Below, one piece after another: positions 42,799 to 51,797 of a DNA stretch of 64,000 nucleotides. The notes under the pieces were generated by a model. It made no database searches and was not told the DNA's origin. It saw only the letters and a program-made list of their open reading frames with translations. The DNA is taken from assembly GCF_049276915.1 (NCBI RefSeq), contig NZ_JBASXK010000076.1, positions 1 through 64,000 on the forward strand. The letters run 5' to 3'. Source of the stretch: Aestuariivita sp049276915 (GTDB lineage Bacteria; Pseudomonadota; Alphaproteobacteria; Rhodobacterales; Rhodobacteraceae). The position numbers were made by a program, and so were the translations under genes. Position 1 is the first letter of the stretch. The number at the start of each line of letters is the position of its first letter.

Positions 42799-43472
42799 AG
42801 ATCCGCCCCCGCAAGCTGGAGGCGACGGTTCGAGATGCGCAGCACGCGGGCCTGCACCTGCGCCTTGGCCGCGCGGATCAGTTGCAGATCATGGCTGGCG
42901 ATCAGAACGGTTTTGCCCATCCGGTTCAGTTCCACCAGCAAATGCAGCAGGCGCTGGGACATCTCCCAATCGACATTGCCCGTCGGCTCATCTGCAAGGA
43001 TCACATCCGGTGACATGATCAGCGCACGCGCCAGAGCGGCCCTCTGCCTTTCCCCACCAGACAGCTCTGGCGGCAGGGCACTGGCCCGATCATTCAGCCC
43101 GACCCAGGACATGAGCTCGGACAGGTTTCCCGCCGCCTGTGCCAGATCACGCCCCGACACCGTGAGGGGAAGCGCGATGTTTTCATCGACCGGAAAATGA
43201 TCCAGAAACCGGCAATCCTGATGCACGACACCGATGCGCCGGCGCATCAGCGCTATCTGGTCGCGATCCAGACTGCGCATTTCGGTGTCAAATACCTTCA
43301 CGCTGCCCGCCGTGGCCAAAAGCGCGCCATAACACAGCTTGAGCAGCGTTGTTTTTCCAGACCCCGATGGCCCGGTCAGAAAGTGAAACGAACCCGGCTG
43401 CAAGCGCACCGAGATGTCGCTCAACAACTCACCTCCGCCATAGCTATAGGCTACATTTTCCAGCTCGATCAC
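42795..43472 (-). CDS. ftsE: Cell division ATP-binding protein FtsE
   Basis: A 225-residue ABC ATPase with Walker A GPSGSGKTT (34-42), signature LSGGERQR, and Walker B VILADEPTGNVD. VHQDCRFLDHFPVDENIALP is typical of FtsE. It is the first gene of the ftsE-ftsX-plsC set and is divergent from the zinc-ribbon gene; the 193 bp between contain both promoters, but I could not fix the boxes. Confidence 0.95.
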   Translation of the reverse strand: MIELENVAYSYGGGELLSDISVRLQPGSFHFLTGPSGSGKTTLLKLCYGALLATAGSVKVFDTEMRSLDRDQIALMRRRIGVVHQDCRFLDHFPVDENIALPLTVSGRDLAQAAGNLSELMSWVGLNDRASALPPELSGGERQRAALARALIMSPDVILADEPTGNVDWEMSQRLLHLLVELNRMGKTVLIASHDLQLIRAAKAQVQARVLRISNRRLQLAGADL

Positions 43473-43665
43473 GTGCGCCGCTTCCTTGGATGGTTCGACC
43501 TGTTGTGCCTGAGAGACTGCCCGGATTCAATCCGTCTTGGGCAGATCGGCAACGCTGGGAAAGACTTGCCAATTGCACCCTTTTTTCTTTTGCCGTAAAC
43601 ACCTATGCTCAAATAAAAAGAAACTTGGGTAGGCAAAACAGTAGTTTTTGCAACGAGAGGGCAGG

Positions 43666-44541
43666 ATGCGGCTGACATGTCCGAATTGCGGCGCGCAATA
43701 CGAAGTACCCGATGATGTAATCCCGAAGGATGGACGGGATGTGCAATGTTCCAATTGCGGAACAACGTGGTTTCAGCCGCATGGCGATGCCATGAACCCC
43801 GAACCGACCCGGCCCGATCCCGAGGAACTGCGCAGCGCGCTCGCAGATCTGGGCGAGACCCCTCCCGAACCCGAATCCCACAAGGCAGACCTCGCCGATG
43901 AGGTCCATCACGAGGACGAGGATAAGGGCGATGACACCGCCACCATGCCCGATCAGACCCCGTCACCTGCGCCCGCACCGGCGCGGCGCAGCCTTGACCC
44001 CGAGGTCACCGACATCCTGAAGGAAGAAGCCGAGCATGAGGCCCAGTTGCGCGCCCGAGAAAGCTCGAGCCTGGAAACACAACCTGATCTGGGGCTCGAC
44101 GATACTGCGGATGATGCCGAGCGTCGCGCCTATGAGGCACGCAGCCGTATGGAGCGGCTGAAAGGCCCCGACGCGGACATGAAAGTCGAGGAGGCGGTTG
44201 CAGCCGCCGCAGCCGCAGCCGCGGCGACCGCGCAACCATCCCGGCGGGATCGGTTGCCCGATATTGATGAGATCAATTCAAGCCTGCGCCCCTCCAACGC
44301 CCCCGCAGGGGTTCAGGATCACGACAGGGGCGCGATGGACGACGAACCGCGCAAAAGCGGTTTCGCCCGTGGCTTTGCCATTCCATTGCTGATCATGGTC
44401 ATTCTGGTGCTGATCTATGCGAACGCCCCGCGCATCGCCGAGGCGGTTCCGGCGCTGGGGTCCGCATTGAATTCCTATGTGCTGGCAGTGGATCAGCTGC
44501 GCATGTGGCTCAATGAGCAACTCAGCGCGTTCATGCCCTGA
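43666..44541 (+). CDS. MJ0042-type zinc-ribbon membrane protein
   Basis: A 291-residue protein. Cys5, Cys8, Cys28 and Cys31 form the MJ0042 zinc finger (CPNCGAQYEVPDDVIP, then CSNCGTTW). A long acidic, Pro- and Ala-rich middle follows, with EEAVAAAAAAAAAT, then one C-terminal transmembrane helix (about 237-257) and a short tail. Start at 43666 (GAGAGGGCAGG before it), not the upstream TTG. Function unknown; it should sit in the inner membrane with the ribbon in the cytoplasm. Convergent with TIGR02302. Confidence 0.88.
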   Translation: MRLTCPNCGAQYEVPDDVIPKDGRDVQCSNCGTTWFQPHGDAMNPEPTRPDPEELRSALADLGETPPEPESHKADLADEVHHEDEDKGDDTATMPDQTPSPAPAPARRSLDPEVTDILKEEAEHEAQLRARESSSLETQPDLGLDDTADDAERRAYEARSRMERLKGPDADMKVEEAVAAAAAAAAATAQPSRRDRLPDIDEINSSLRPSNAPAGVQDHDRGAMDDEPRKSGFARGFAIPLLIMVILVLIYANAPRIAEAVPALGSALNSYVLAVDQLRMWLNEQLSAFMP

Positions 44542-44550
44542 CGAACTGAC

Positions 44551-44571
44551 GTGCCGCCCCTTGGGCGACAC
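44551..44571. terminator. Hairpin between two convergent genes
   Basis: GTGCCGCCC (44551-44559) pairs with GGGCGACAC (44563-44571) with one mismatch, between the zinc-ribbon gene and the TIGR02302 gene. There is no T-run. Confidence 0.4.
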
Positions 44572-44587
44572 GCTGCATGCTCTGGCA

Positions 44588-47221
44588 TCAGAACCGTTCA
44601 AGCAACCGCTTGAGATAATCCAATTCGACATCCGGGCGTTCCCCGTCGCCTGAACGGCGGCGGATCTCGTCCAGCAGGTCGCGCGCGCGGCGATAGACGT
44701 CCTCGCCCTGCAACAGGCCCTCGTCGGTCCCGATAGTGCCGTTCGATCCGGCGTTGCGGCCCAGCGGATCACGGTTCTGGCCGCGCATGTCCGCGCCTTC
44801 CATACCCTGACCCGGCTGGCCTTCCTGCTGTTGCTGAGCCATGGCTTCGCCCAGTGAACGCATGCCTTCACGCAGGGCCTCCATGGCTTCGGACTGCTGG
44901 TCGATCGCTTCGGCCAGGTTATCGCCGCGCAGCGCCTCTTCGGCACCTTCCATGGCACGCCCCGCGCGGTCCAGAGCGTCGCGTGCCGCGTCGCCTTCGG
45001 CGGTGCCCGCACCGGGCAACTGGCCCTGTTGGCGGCGCAGTTCATCACGCAATTCGCGCTGGCGCTGCGCAAGGTTTTCCTCAAGCCCGCCTTCGCCGCC
45101 GTTTTCACCGTTCTGACCGGGTTGTTGATTGCCCTGCCCCTGCCCCTGCGCCTGACCCTGACCCTGCTGTTGTCCCTGGCCTTCGCCGCTCTGGCCCTCG
45201 TGCTGAACTCCGCGACCCTGACCGCCACTGCGGCCTTCATTGCCTTCATTCTCACCCGCGTTTGCGCCGGGATTGAACTGTTCCTGCAGATCGCGGAACG
45301 CCTGATCCGACAGGCCCTGCTGTTCGCGCAGCGTCTCGGCCAGACCTTCCATGGCGCGCTGACCCTCGGACTGGCCGCTCTGGCCCTGCCCTTGCGTGAC
45401 GCGCATGTTTTCCATCATCCGCTGGAATTCCTCCAGCGCCTGCTGGGCTTCAGCCATGCGGCCCTGCTCCATCAGCTCCTGAATCCGGTCCATCATGCGT
45501 TGCAGATCGTCCTGCGTCATCTGCATCGCGTTTTCGCCGCTTTGTTGCTGACCCTGCTCGCCCTGCTGGCCGTCCTGCTGGGCCTGACGAGACAACTGGC
45601 GCATGTAGTCATCCGTTGCTTCGCGCAGTTCCTGCATCAACTCGGCGATCTCCTGATCCGAAGCACCGTTGCGCATGGCTTCGCTCAGCCGCTCCTGCGC
45701 GCGCCGCATGCGTTCCAAAGCATCGCTCAGATCGCCCTCCTCAAGCAGAACAGCCAGATCCCACAGGGCCGCGGCGATCTCGTCGCGCACCTCGGGGGTC
45801 AGACCGATCTGCGTCTGCGTCTCAAGGCGCCGCAGGATCACCCGCAAGCGCAGATAGGCGGTTTCCGAGCGGAAAAGCCCATCAGGCCGGTGCGAGACCG
45901 CCCGCAAGACCTGAGACACACGCGTTGCATTCTCGCGCGTCCACAGCAGATCGCGGCGCTGTTCGGCGACAGTTGCGGCCATCGGATCAAAGAACCGGCG
46001 CGCCGGAAGCGGTGTCGCGACCGGTTCGCCGATCGTGGTATTGCCCGCCGCATCGCTGGCCGACAACGAGATGGTGACCGGCAGGTTCGCCCATGGGTGC
46101 TGAGAGAAATCCTCGATCAGGTTTTCCGTGAAGGCGTCGCGATCACCGGCGATCGGCATGGGCAACGGAAGCGTGATGCTCTCGCGTGCTTCGGGCTCCG
46201 TCGCCAACCCATAGCGCCGCTGCACCGCAGCCAGATCCAGAGAAATCACCGCTTCGCCCATTTCCACGCCATAGTCATCGCTGGCCGTGAAGGGCAAAGT
46301 CATCTCACCCATCGCGCCGGCTTCGGCGATGCCCGAGACTGCGATCTCGGGGGCTGCATCTTCGATCATCACGACGCTCCAGCCGCGCCCGCCGGGACCA
46401 TTGATGCTCAGTTCACCGTCACGGGCGATGACGAAATCCTGCACCGGATCAGCAGCGGAAGGCACCTCGCCAATGCGTCCCGAGACGGTTTCCGCCAGCG
46501 TCAGCGCGCCCGGCTCGCCATACATGCGGATGGTGATGCGCGTGCCTTCGGGCAACGAGACCCTCTCATCCGTGATGTCCGGCAGATAGATCGTCGGCAG
46601 CCCGGTATAGCGCGGCGGCTCGGCCCAGCCTTCCCAGCTGGGACCGGCGGCCGCCTGCGCGCTGCCCGGTGCCATATCCGCAACCGAGCCCACCCGCAGG
46701 ATCGAACCGAAGATAAGCGCAACCGCAAAAGCCAGAATGGCCACATAGCGCACCGCAAAGGGGTCGCGTTCGGCAATCCGCAGATTCGGTTTGACCGCGC
46801 GCGCCGCTTCCATCCTGCGCGCCATGCGCTGCTGATGGGCGCGCCACACCGCGGCAGAGGCGGCATCGTTCACGCCGATGGCCTGCTGATCCATCAAGGC
46901 CTGAATCGGACGTCCCGGCAGGCTTTCGTCCAGCCGGGCCAACGCCTCGGTCCGGGTCGGCACCCGAAAGGCGCGCACCCCATAGCCAAAGGCAACCAAT
47001 GCCCCAAGGACGGACAGAACCGCTGCGGCCCAGACCGCTTCGACCGCCAGAACATCCTGCAGGCCCAGCATCAGGGCCGCCATGACCAGCATCACGACGG
47101 TGAACAGGGGCCAGAAACTGCGCAACGCACGCTCGGCCACCATGCCAAGGCGCGTAAGCGCCAAAGGCAGGCGCAGCTTTCTCAGAACAGGGTCCTGAGC
47201 GGACGTTTTGGGTTCGCTCAT
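44588..47221 (-). CDS. TIGR02302 family large membrane protein with Gln/Gly-rich region
   Basis: An 877-residue protein. Two N-terminal helices (about 34-75) and one near residue 155-175 anchor it; the rest is probably periplasmic. The TIGR02302 family is an alphaproteobacterial group of unknown function. Residues about 560-800 are low-complexity and rich in Gln, Gly, Glu and Met (QQDGQQGEQGQQQSGENAMQ, then GQGQQQGQGQAQGQGQGNQQ), with predicted coiled-coil stretches (ELMQELREATDDYMRQLSR). Start at 47221 is preferred (GGAG 7 bases upstream), not an in-frame start at 47266 that would overlap lysA. It follows lysA on the same strand. Confidence 0.88.
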   Translation of the reverse strand: MSEPKTSAQDPVLRKLRLPLALTRLGMVAERALRSFWPLFTVVMLVMAALMLGLQDVLAVEAVWAAAVLSVLGALVAFGYGVRAFRVPTRTEALARLDESLPGRPIQALMDQQAIGVNDAASAAVWRAHQQRMARRMEAARAVKPNLRIAERDPFAVRYVAILAFAVALIFGSILRVGSVADMAPGSAQAAAGPSWEGWAEPPRYTGLPTIYLPDITDERVSLPEGTRITIRMYGEPGALTLAETVSGRIGEVPSAADPVQDFVIARDGELSINGPGGRGWSVVMIEDAAPEIAVSGIAEAGAMGEMTLPFTASDDYGVEMGEAVISLDLAAVQRRYGLATEPEARESITLPLPMPIAGDRDAFTENLIEDFSQHPWANLPVTISLSASDAAGNTTIGEPVATPLPARRFFDPMAATVAEQRRDLLWTRENATRVSQVLRAVSHRPDGLFRSETAYLRLRVILRRLETQTQIGLTPEVRDEIAAALWDLAVLLEEGDLSDALERMRRAQERLSEAMRNGASDQEIAELMQELREATDDYMRQLSRQAQQDGQQGEQGQQQSGENAMQMTQDDLQRMMDRIQELMEQGRMAEAQQALEEFQRMMENMRVTQGQGQSGQSEGQRAMEGLAETLREQQGLSDQAFRDLQEQFNPGANAGENEGNEGRSGGQGRGVQHEGQSGEGQGQQQGQGQAQGQGQGNQQPGQNGENGGEGGLEENLAQRQRELRDELRRQQGQLPGAGTAEGDAARDALDRAGRAMEGAEEALRGDNLAEAIDQQSEAMEALREGMRSLGEAMAQQQQEGQPGQGMEGADMRGQNRDPLGRNAGSNGTIGTDEGLLQGEDVYRRARDLLDEIRRRSGDGERPDVELDYLKRLLERF

Positions 47222-47256
47222 TGCGGTCTCCGAACCGGCGATAATGCGGGATAGCG

Positions 47257-48522
47257 TTACAGCCACTCTGGAATGGTATCGCGATTGATCATTTCGTCAA
47301 AGGTTGGTCTTGCGCGGATAACCGCGAATTGATCTCCATGCACCAGAACTTCGGGCACCAGAGGGCGCGAATTGTACTCGCTGGCCATCACCGCGCCATA
47401 GGCTCCGGCGCTGCGGAAGGCCACAAGGTCGCCCGATGCCAGCGGTGGCATCATGCGCTGGCGCGCGAAGGTATCGCCCGATTCGCAGACAGGACCGACG
47501 ATGTCGAAAGGCACCTGCTCGGCCCCGGCCTCGGGTTCGACCACAGGAATGATGTCGTGATAGGCCTCGTACATGGCCGGACGGATCAGGTCATTCATGG
47601 CCCCGTCAAGGATCAGGAAATCCCGCCCTTCACCGGATTTCACATAGATGACTTCGCTCACCAGAATGCCCGCATTTCCCACGATCAGACGGCCCGGCTC
47701 GATCTCGATTTCACAGCCCAGGTGGCCTACGGTGCGTTCCACAAGCGCGCCGTACTCGGATGGCAAAGGCGGAGCCAGGTTGCTGCGCTCATAGGGAATA
47801 CCCAGCCCGCCCCCCAGATCCAGACGGCGGATATCATGCCCGTCGGCCCGCAGAACCCCGGTCAGTTCCGCCACCTTCTTATAGGCCAGCTCATAAGGTG
47901 CGAGGTCGGTCAACTGGCTGCCGATATGCACATCGATGCCGATCACCTCGAGGCCGGGCAGCGATGCGGCAAGGGCATAGACCTCACGCGCGCGCGCAAT
48001 CGGAATGCCGAACTTGTTCTCGGATTTGCCCGTGGCGATCTTGGCATGGGTCTTGGCATCAACATCCGGATTGACGCGAATGGTGATCGGCGCGGTTTTG
48101 CCCATTTTCGAGGCAATCGCGCTCAGAAGCTCCATCTCGGGCTCGGATTCGACGTTGAACTGGCGGATCCCACCCTCCAGCGCGAGGCGAATCTCATCCG
48201 CCGTCTTGCCCACACCCGAGAAAACGATTCGCTCTCCGGGCACGCCGGCGGCCTTGGCCCTGAGATATTCGCCAGCCGATACCACATCCATCCCCGCCCC
48301 CGCCGCGGCAAGGGTCCTGAGGATCGCCTGGTTGCTTGCGGCTTTCATGGCGTAGCACACCAGATGGTCCATCCCCGCAAGCGCTTCGTCGAAAAGGCGG
48401 AAGTGGCGCAAGAGCGTCGCGGTGGAATAGACGTAAAACGGCGTGCCGACCTGCGCGGCAATCTCGGCCACGGGCACGTCTTCGGCGTACAGAACCCCGT
48501 CGCGATACAGGAAATGATCCAT
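47257..48522 (-). CDS. lysA: Diaminopimelate decarboxylase
   Basis: A 421-residue PLP enzyme that makes lysine from meso-diaminopimelate. Lys60 in VCYAMKAASNQ binds PLP. GVGKTADEI, GGGLGIPYE and GPVCESGDTFA (catalytic Cys) are the other blocks. It lies 4 bp downstream of the DUF2834 gene in a run argH - lipoproteins - DUF2834 - lysA, so arginine and lysine biosynthesis genes share a transcript. Confidence 0.97.
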   Translation of the reverse strand: MDHFLYRDGVLYAEDVPVAEIAAQVGTPFYVYSTATLLRHFRLFDEALAGMDHLVCYAMKAASNQAILRTLAAAGAGMDVVSAGEYLRAKAAGVPGERIVFSGVGKTADEIRLALEGGIRQFNVESEPEMELLSAIASKMGKTAPITIRVNPDVDAKTHAKIATGKSENKFGIPIARAREVYALAASLPGLEVIGIDVHIGSQLTDLAPYELAYKKVAELTGVLRADGHDIRRLDLGGGLGIPYERSNLAPPLPSEYGALVERTVGHLGCEIEIEPGRLIVGNAGILVSEVIYVKSGEGRDFLILDGAMNDLIRPAMYEAYHDIIPVVEPEAGAEQVPFDIVGPVCESGDTFARQRMMPPLASGDLVAFRSAGAYGAVMASEYNSRPLVPEVLVHGDQFAVIRARPTFDEMINRDTIPEWL

Positions 48523-48526
48523 GAGC

Positions 48527-48844
48527 TCAGGTCACCGGGCGCGAGCGCAAGAACAGGTACAGCGGCAAACCACAGCTGACCCCGATGCAGAAGGTTGCCG
48601 GAATGGCGATCAGGCCGATCCAGTTGCGGCGCACGGCAACCTCGGCAATGACGAAGACCGTCAGGGTGACGGCCGCGATCGTCAGATCCCACACCAGTCC
48701 GCTGGTGGCCGCATTGACATGCCAGGCATCGACCATGGCCATGATATCAAAGCCATTTTCGTTGAACCACGTGATGAAGTAATACATCGGATGGATTGCG
48801 CCCCAGATGGCAAGCGCCAGATAAATCATTCTCAGAGGTGACAT
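48527..48844 (-). CDS. DUF2834 small membrane protein
   Basis: A 105-residue membrane protein with three hydrophobic helices. SPLRMIYLALAIWGAIHPMY and ATSGLVWDLTIAAVTLTVFV are typical DUF2834. The ATG at 48844 is preferred; a TTG at 48853 overlapping the lipoprotein stop is possible. It is 4 bp from lysA. No function is known. Confidence 0.82.
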   Translation of the reverse strand: MSPLRMIYLALAIWGAIHPMYYFITWFNENGFDIMAMVDAWHVNAATSGLVWDLTIAAVTLTVFVIAEVAVRRNWIGLIAIPATFCIGVSCGLPLYLFLRSRPVT

Positions 48845-48849
48845 GGTGA

Positions 48850-49065
48850 TCAAAATCCCAGCGCCAGTGTGACAGGTCCATTGTTCAAGGCGATGCCGCC
48901 AAAGCCACGCGTTCCGCTGTCGCCAACCGCCATTCCCGTCCAGGCCGTCCCGGAAACGGGAACCCCTGTTGTGCCATCGCTTGGCACCGGTTGTTGCGGC
49001 TCACCATCGGCACCGCAGGCGCTCAGCACCATGGCGCACAACAGAACTGACGTCACATGTTTCAT
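48850..49065 (-). CDS. Small lipoprotein (second of two between argH and DUF2834)
   Basis: A 71-residue protein with a lipobox LLCAMVLSAC (Cys about residue 17), so it is probably a lipid-anchored periplasmic protein. The mature part is Gly-rich (SDGTTGVPVSGTAWTG, then GGIALNNGPVTLALGF). AAGGAG lies 6 bases before the ATG at 49065. The ATG overlaps the stop of the upstream tiny lipoprotein (TGATG). Confidence 0.75.
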   Translation of the reverse strand: MKHVTSVLLCAMVLSACGADGEPQQPVPSDGTTGVPVSGTAWTGMAVGDSGTRGFGGIALNNGPVTLALGF

Positions 49066-49226
49066 CACCAACTCCTTGATGCGCCAACGCGGACCGAACC
49101 GCTGATGCGGACACCGGATTCAACACTGGATTGGGGCGCAGGTCCTGCACGATCATACGAGCCCCTGGCAGGCTCACAAGCCGCCAGCGTCGCCATGCAA
49201 AGCCCCGCGACAATCAGACGTGTCAT
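49065..49226 (-). CDS. Very small lipoprotein coupled to argH (53 residues)
   Basis: MTRLIVAGLCMATLAACEPA is an ideal lipoprotein signal with lipobox LAAC (Cys17), followed by about 36 polar residues ending VRVGASRSW. Its ATG overlaps the argH stop (ATGA) and its stop overlaps the next lipoprotein's ATG (TGATG), so three genes are translationally coupled. This and the clean lipobox make it real despite its size. Lipoproteins in this place resemble the LptM/YifL type found near lysA and dapF in enterobacteria; that comparison is inference. Confidence 0.72.
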   Translation of the reverse strand: MTRLIVAGLCMATLAACEPARGSYDRAGPAPQSSVESGVRISGSVRVGASRSW

Positions 49227-50614
49227 CCCAAACCCTCTCTCCAACGGGCGATCTGGGCGCGCACCTGTACGGGTGCGGTGCCCCCGTAGGATGTGCGTGA
49301 GTTGACCGAGTTTTCAACGCCAAGCACATCGAACACATCATTTGTGATCTCGGCATGGACGGACTGCATCTGCGCAAGGCTCAGGTCGGGCAGGTCACAG
49401 CCGTTGGATTCCGCCAGCGCCACAAGGCTTCCGGTGACGTGATGGGCATCCCGGAACGGCATCCCCAAAACCCGCACCAGCCAGTCCGCCAGATCGGTCG
49501 CGGTCGAAAATCCCGCCCCGGCTGCGGCGGCAAGGCTGTCGCGGTTGGCGGTCATGTCCCTGACCATGCCTTCCATCGCCGCCAGCGCAAGCATCCAGTT
49601 GTCCGCTGCATCAAAGACCTGTTCCTTGTCTTCCTGCATATCCTTGGAATAGGCCAGCGGCAGCCCCTTCATCACCATCATCAACGCGGTATTCGCACCA
49701 AAGATGCGCCCGACCTTGGCGCGGATCAGCTCGGCCGCATCGGGGTTTTTCTTTTGCGGCATGATCGAGGAACCGGTCGAGAACCGATCCGACAGTGTCA
49801 CAAAGCGGAACTGGGCCGAGGACCAGATCACCAGCTCTTCGGCAAAGCGGCTCAGATGCATGGCGCAGATCGAGGCGGTGCTCAGGAACTCCAGCGCGAA
49901 ATCCCGGTCACTCACCGCATCCAGCGAATTGGCGGCGGGCCGGTCAAACCCCAGCGCGCTGGCCGTTGCCTCGCGGTCGATCGGAAAGGACGTTCCGGCA
50001 AGTGCCGCAGCCCCCAGCGGGCTTTCGTTCATCCGCACCCGTGCATCGCGCACCCGCGACAGATCACGGCCGAACATCTCGACATAGGCCATCATGTGAT
50101 GGCCCCATGTCACGGGCTGTGCGGTTTGCAGATGCGTAAAGCCCGGCATGACCCATGCCGCCCCTGCCTCGGCCTGATCCAGCAGCGCGCGGATCAGTGC
50201 CAAAAGCCCCGCATCCGCCGCATCCAGCTGATCACGGACCCAGAGTTTGAAATCCGTCGCCACCTGATCATTGCGCGACCGCCCCGTGTGCAACCGGCCC
50301 GCAGGCTCGCCAATCACATCCTTCAGACGTGCTTCGACATTCATGTGAATATCTTCCAGGGCGGTGGAAAAGGTGAATGTGCCTGCCTGGATCTCTGACA
50401 AGACCGTGAGCAGCCCTTCCCGGATCGCCTCGGCATCGCTAGTACTGATGATGCCTTGCGCGGCGAGCATCGCGGCGTGGGCCCTTGAGCCTGCAATGTC
50501 CTGCGCTGCCATGCGTTGGTCGAACCCGATCGAGGCATTGATTGCCTCCATGATCGCGTCCGGACCTGCCGCAAACCGGCCGCCCCACATCTGGTTCGAG
50601 GAATTGTCGCTCAT
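49223..50614 (-). CDS. argH: Argininosuccinate lyase
   Basis: A 463-residue enzyme splitting argininosuccinate to arginine and fumarate. The signature GSSIMPQKKNPD carries the catalytic Ser loop, and QMWGGRFAAGPD is the usual start. HTGRSRNDQVATD and GFTHLQTAQPVTWGHH are other family blocks. Start at 50614 with AAGGG 9 bases upstream. It is divergent from the thioredoxin-like gene, with only 24 bp between, so promoters must overlap the coding starts. Confidence 0.98.
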   Translation of the reverse strand: MSDNSSNQMWGGRFAAGPDAIMEAINASIGFDQRMAAQDIAGSRAHAAMLAAQGIISTSDAEAIREGLLTVLSEIQAGTFTFSTALEDIHMNVEARLKDVIGEPAGRLHTGRSRNDQVATDFKLWVRDQLDAADAGLLALIRALLDQAEAGAAWVMPGFTHLQTAQPVTWGHHMMAYVEMFGRDLSRVRDARVRMNESPLGAAALAGTSFPIDREATASALGFDRPAANSLDAVSDRDFALEFLSTASICAMHLSRFAEELVIWSSAQFRFVTLSDRFSTGSSIMPQKKNPDAAELIRAKVGRIFGANTALMMVMKGLPLAYSKDMQEDKEQVFDAADNWMLALAAMEGMVRDMTANRDSLAAAAGAGFSTATDLADWLVRVLGMPFRDAHHVTGSLVALAESNGCDLPDLSLAQMQSVHAEITNDVFDVLGVENSVNSRTSYGGTAPVQVRAQIARWREGLG

Positions 50615-50638
50615 CTTGCCTGCCCTTTTGGAGGGATC

Positions 50639-51205
50639 ATGAAAAAACTCTTTGCCGCGCTGCTCTACACCTCGCTTGCGCTTGGTGCAAACACTGCAGG
50701 TGCCGATATGTCCACAATCGAAGCCATGCGCGAAGGAGACATGAAGAAACTGGTTTTCCTCAGCGAACCCACGGCCGTGTCGGATGCGCCGTTCAACCTG
50801 GAAGACGACGCCGGCGAGGGCCGGCTCTCGGACTATCGCGGGAAATATGTCCTGCTGAATTTCTGGGCCACATGGTGCGCGCCCTGCCGCAAGGAAATGC
50901 CGATGCTGTCCGAGTTGCAGGATGAGTTCGGCGGCGAGACATTCGAGGTCGTGACCCTGGCCACGGGGCGCAACTCGCCGCAGGGAATCGTGAAGTTCTT
51001 TGCCGAGACCGGCATCACCAACCTGCCCCGCCATCAGGACCCCAAACAGAATGTCGCCCGAGAAATGGGCGTGTTCGGCCTGCCGATCACCGTCATCATC
51101 GACCCGGACGGCAACGAAATCGCGCGGCTGCGCGGTGACGCAGATTGGGCCAGCGACAATGCCAAGGCGATCATCGCGGCGATCCTTGCACAGCCCAGGG
51201 GCTGA
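50639..51205 (+). CDS. TlpA-like periplasmic thiol-disulfide oxidoreductase
   Basis: A 188-residue protein with an N-terminal signal (about 1-22, ending GADM) and a thioredoxin fold. The active site is WCAPC (Cys80, Cys83), with FGLPITVIIDPDG as the cis-Pro region. It probably reduces disulfides in the periplasm, as in cytochrome c maturation. GGAGGG lies 2 to 3 bases before ATG, unusually close. It is divergent from argH; roseobacters often have a tlpA-type gene beside argH. Confidence 0.88.
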   Translation: MKKLFAALLYTSLALGANTAGADMSTIEAMREGDMKKLVFLSEPTAVSDAPFNLEDDAGEGRLSDYRGKYVLLNFWATWCAPCRKEMPMLSELQDEFGGETFEVVTLATGRNSPQGIVKFFAETGITNLPRHQDPKQNVAREMGVFGLPITVIIDPDGNEIARLRGDADWASDNAKAIIAAILAQPRG

Positions 51206-51298
51206 CGCGGCACGGACCGCAGGACGCAGCTCTGACGCGACGCGCTCTTTGACAGGCTTGCCCTGTTGCGCTTGACTGCGCTGACACAAGGAGGGCGC

Positions 51299-51685
51299 AT
51301 GCCGCTGGAAATCCTGCTCATAGTGGTGATCGGAGGAGTCGCGGGCATCGTTTTTCTGACCTGGATCGCGGGTCTGGCCAAACCGCGCCAGCTTGATGAA
51401 GACGATGCACGCACCCAATGGGCGCGCCACTTTCCCGATGACATGGTGCGCTCTGTCTGGATCACCCATGACAGCCGCGCCGCCCTTGTGATGACCCAGG
51501 ATGGCCCGGGCCTGCTCTGGGTCACCGGCGCGGATACCACCGCGCGTCACCTGCTGGATTTCGACCTGATCGACGAAGCACACGGGCTGACCATAACGTT
51601 CCACGACTACACCGCACCCAGTGTCCACCTTCATCTGGACAGCGATGAACGGCTGGTCTGGCAAAAGCTGATCTATCCGCAATGA
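51299..51685 (+). CDS. Membrane-anchored protein of unknown function
   Basis: A 128-residue protein with one N-terminal helix (about 4-26) and a soluble domain with the block DMVRSVWITHDSRAALVMTQ. AAGGAGGG precedes the ATG. The soluble part has an alternating beta pattern, but I do not recognise the family. It lies between the thioredoxin-like and SGNH genes on the same strand. Confidence 0.72.
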   Translation: MPLEILLIVVIGGVAGIVFLTWIAGLAKPRQLDEDDARTQWARHFPDDMVRSVWITHDSRAALVMTQDGPGLLWVTGADTTARHLLDFDLIDEAHGLTITFHDYTAPSVHLHLDSDERLVWQKLIYPQ

Positions 51686-51797
51686 CCGCACATGGCCCTG
51701 CGCAGATGGCGCTTGCCCTCCTGATCGACCGCGCAGGAATCGTGAGAGGGCGCGACAGCGACCACCATCCCGAAGATCACAGGACAACCGCCTCGCG

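Noticed and set aside
45029..47254. A 741-codon open frame on the plus strand opposite TIGR02302.
   Set aside because: It mirrors a confirmed gene, is hydrophobic only because of reversed Gln/Glu codons, and has no motifs. High GC makes long antisense frames common.
49001..49213. A 70-codon frame over the two lipoprotein starts.
   Set aside because: Arg/Trp-rich, no ribosome site, while the other frame encodes a clean lipoprotein with overlapping starts and stops.
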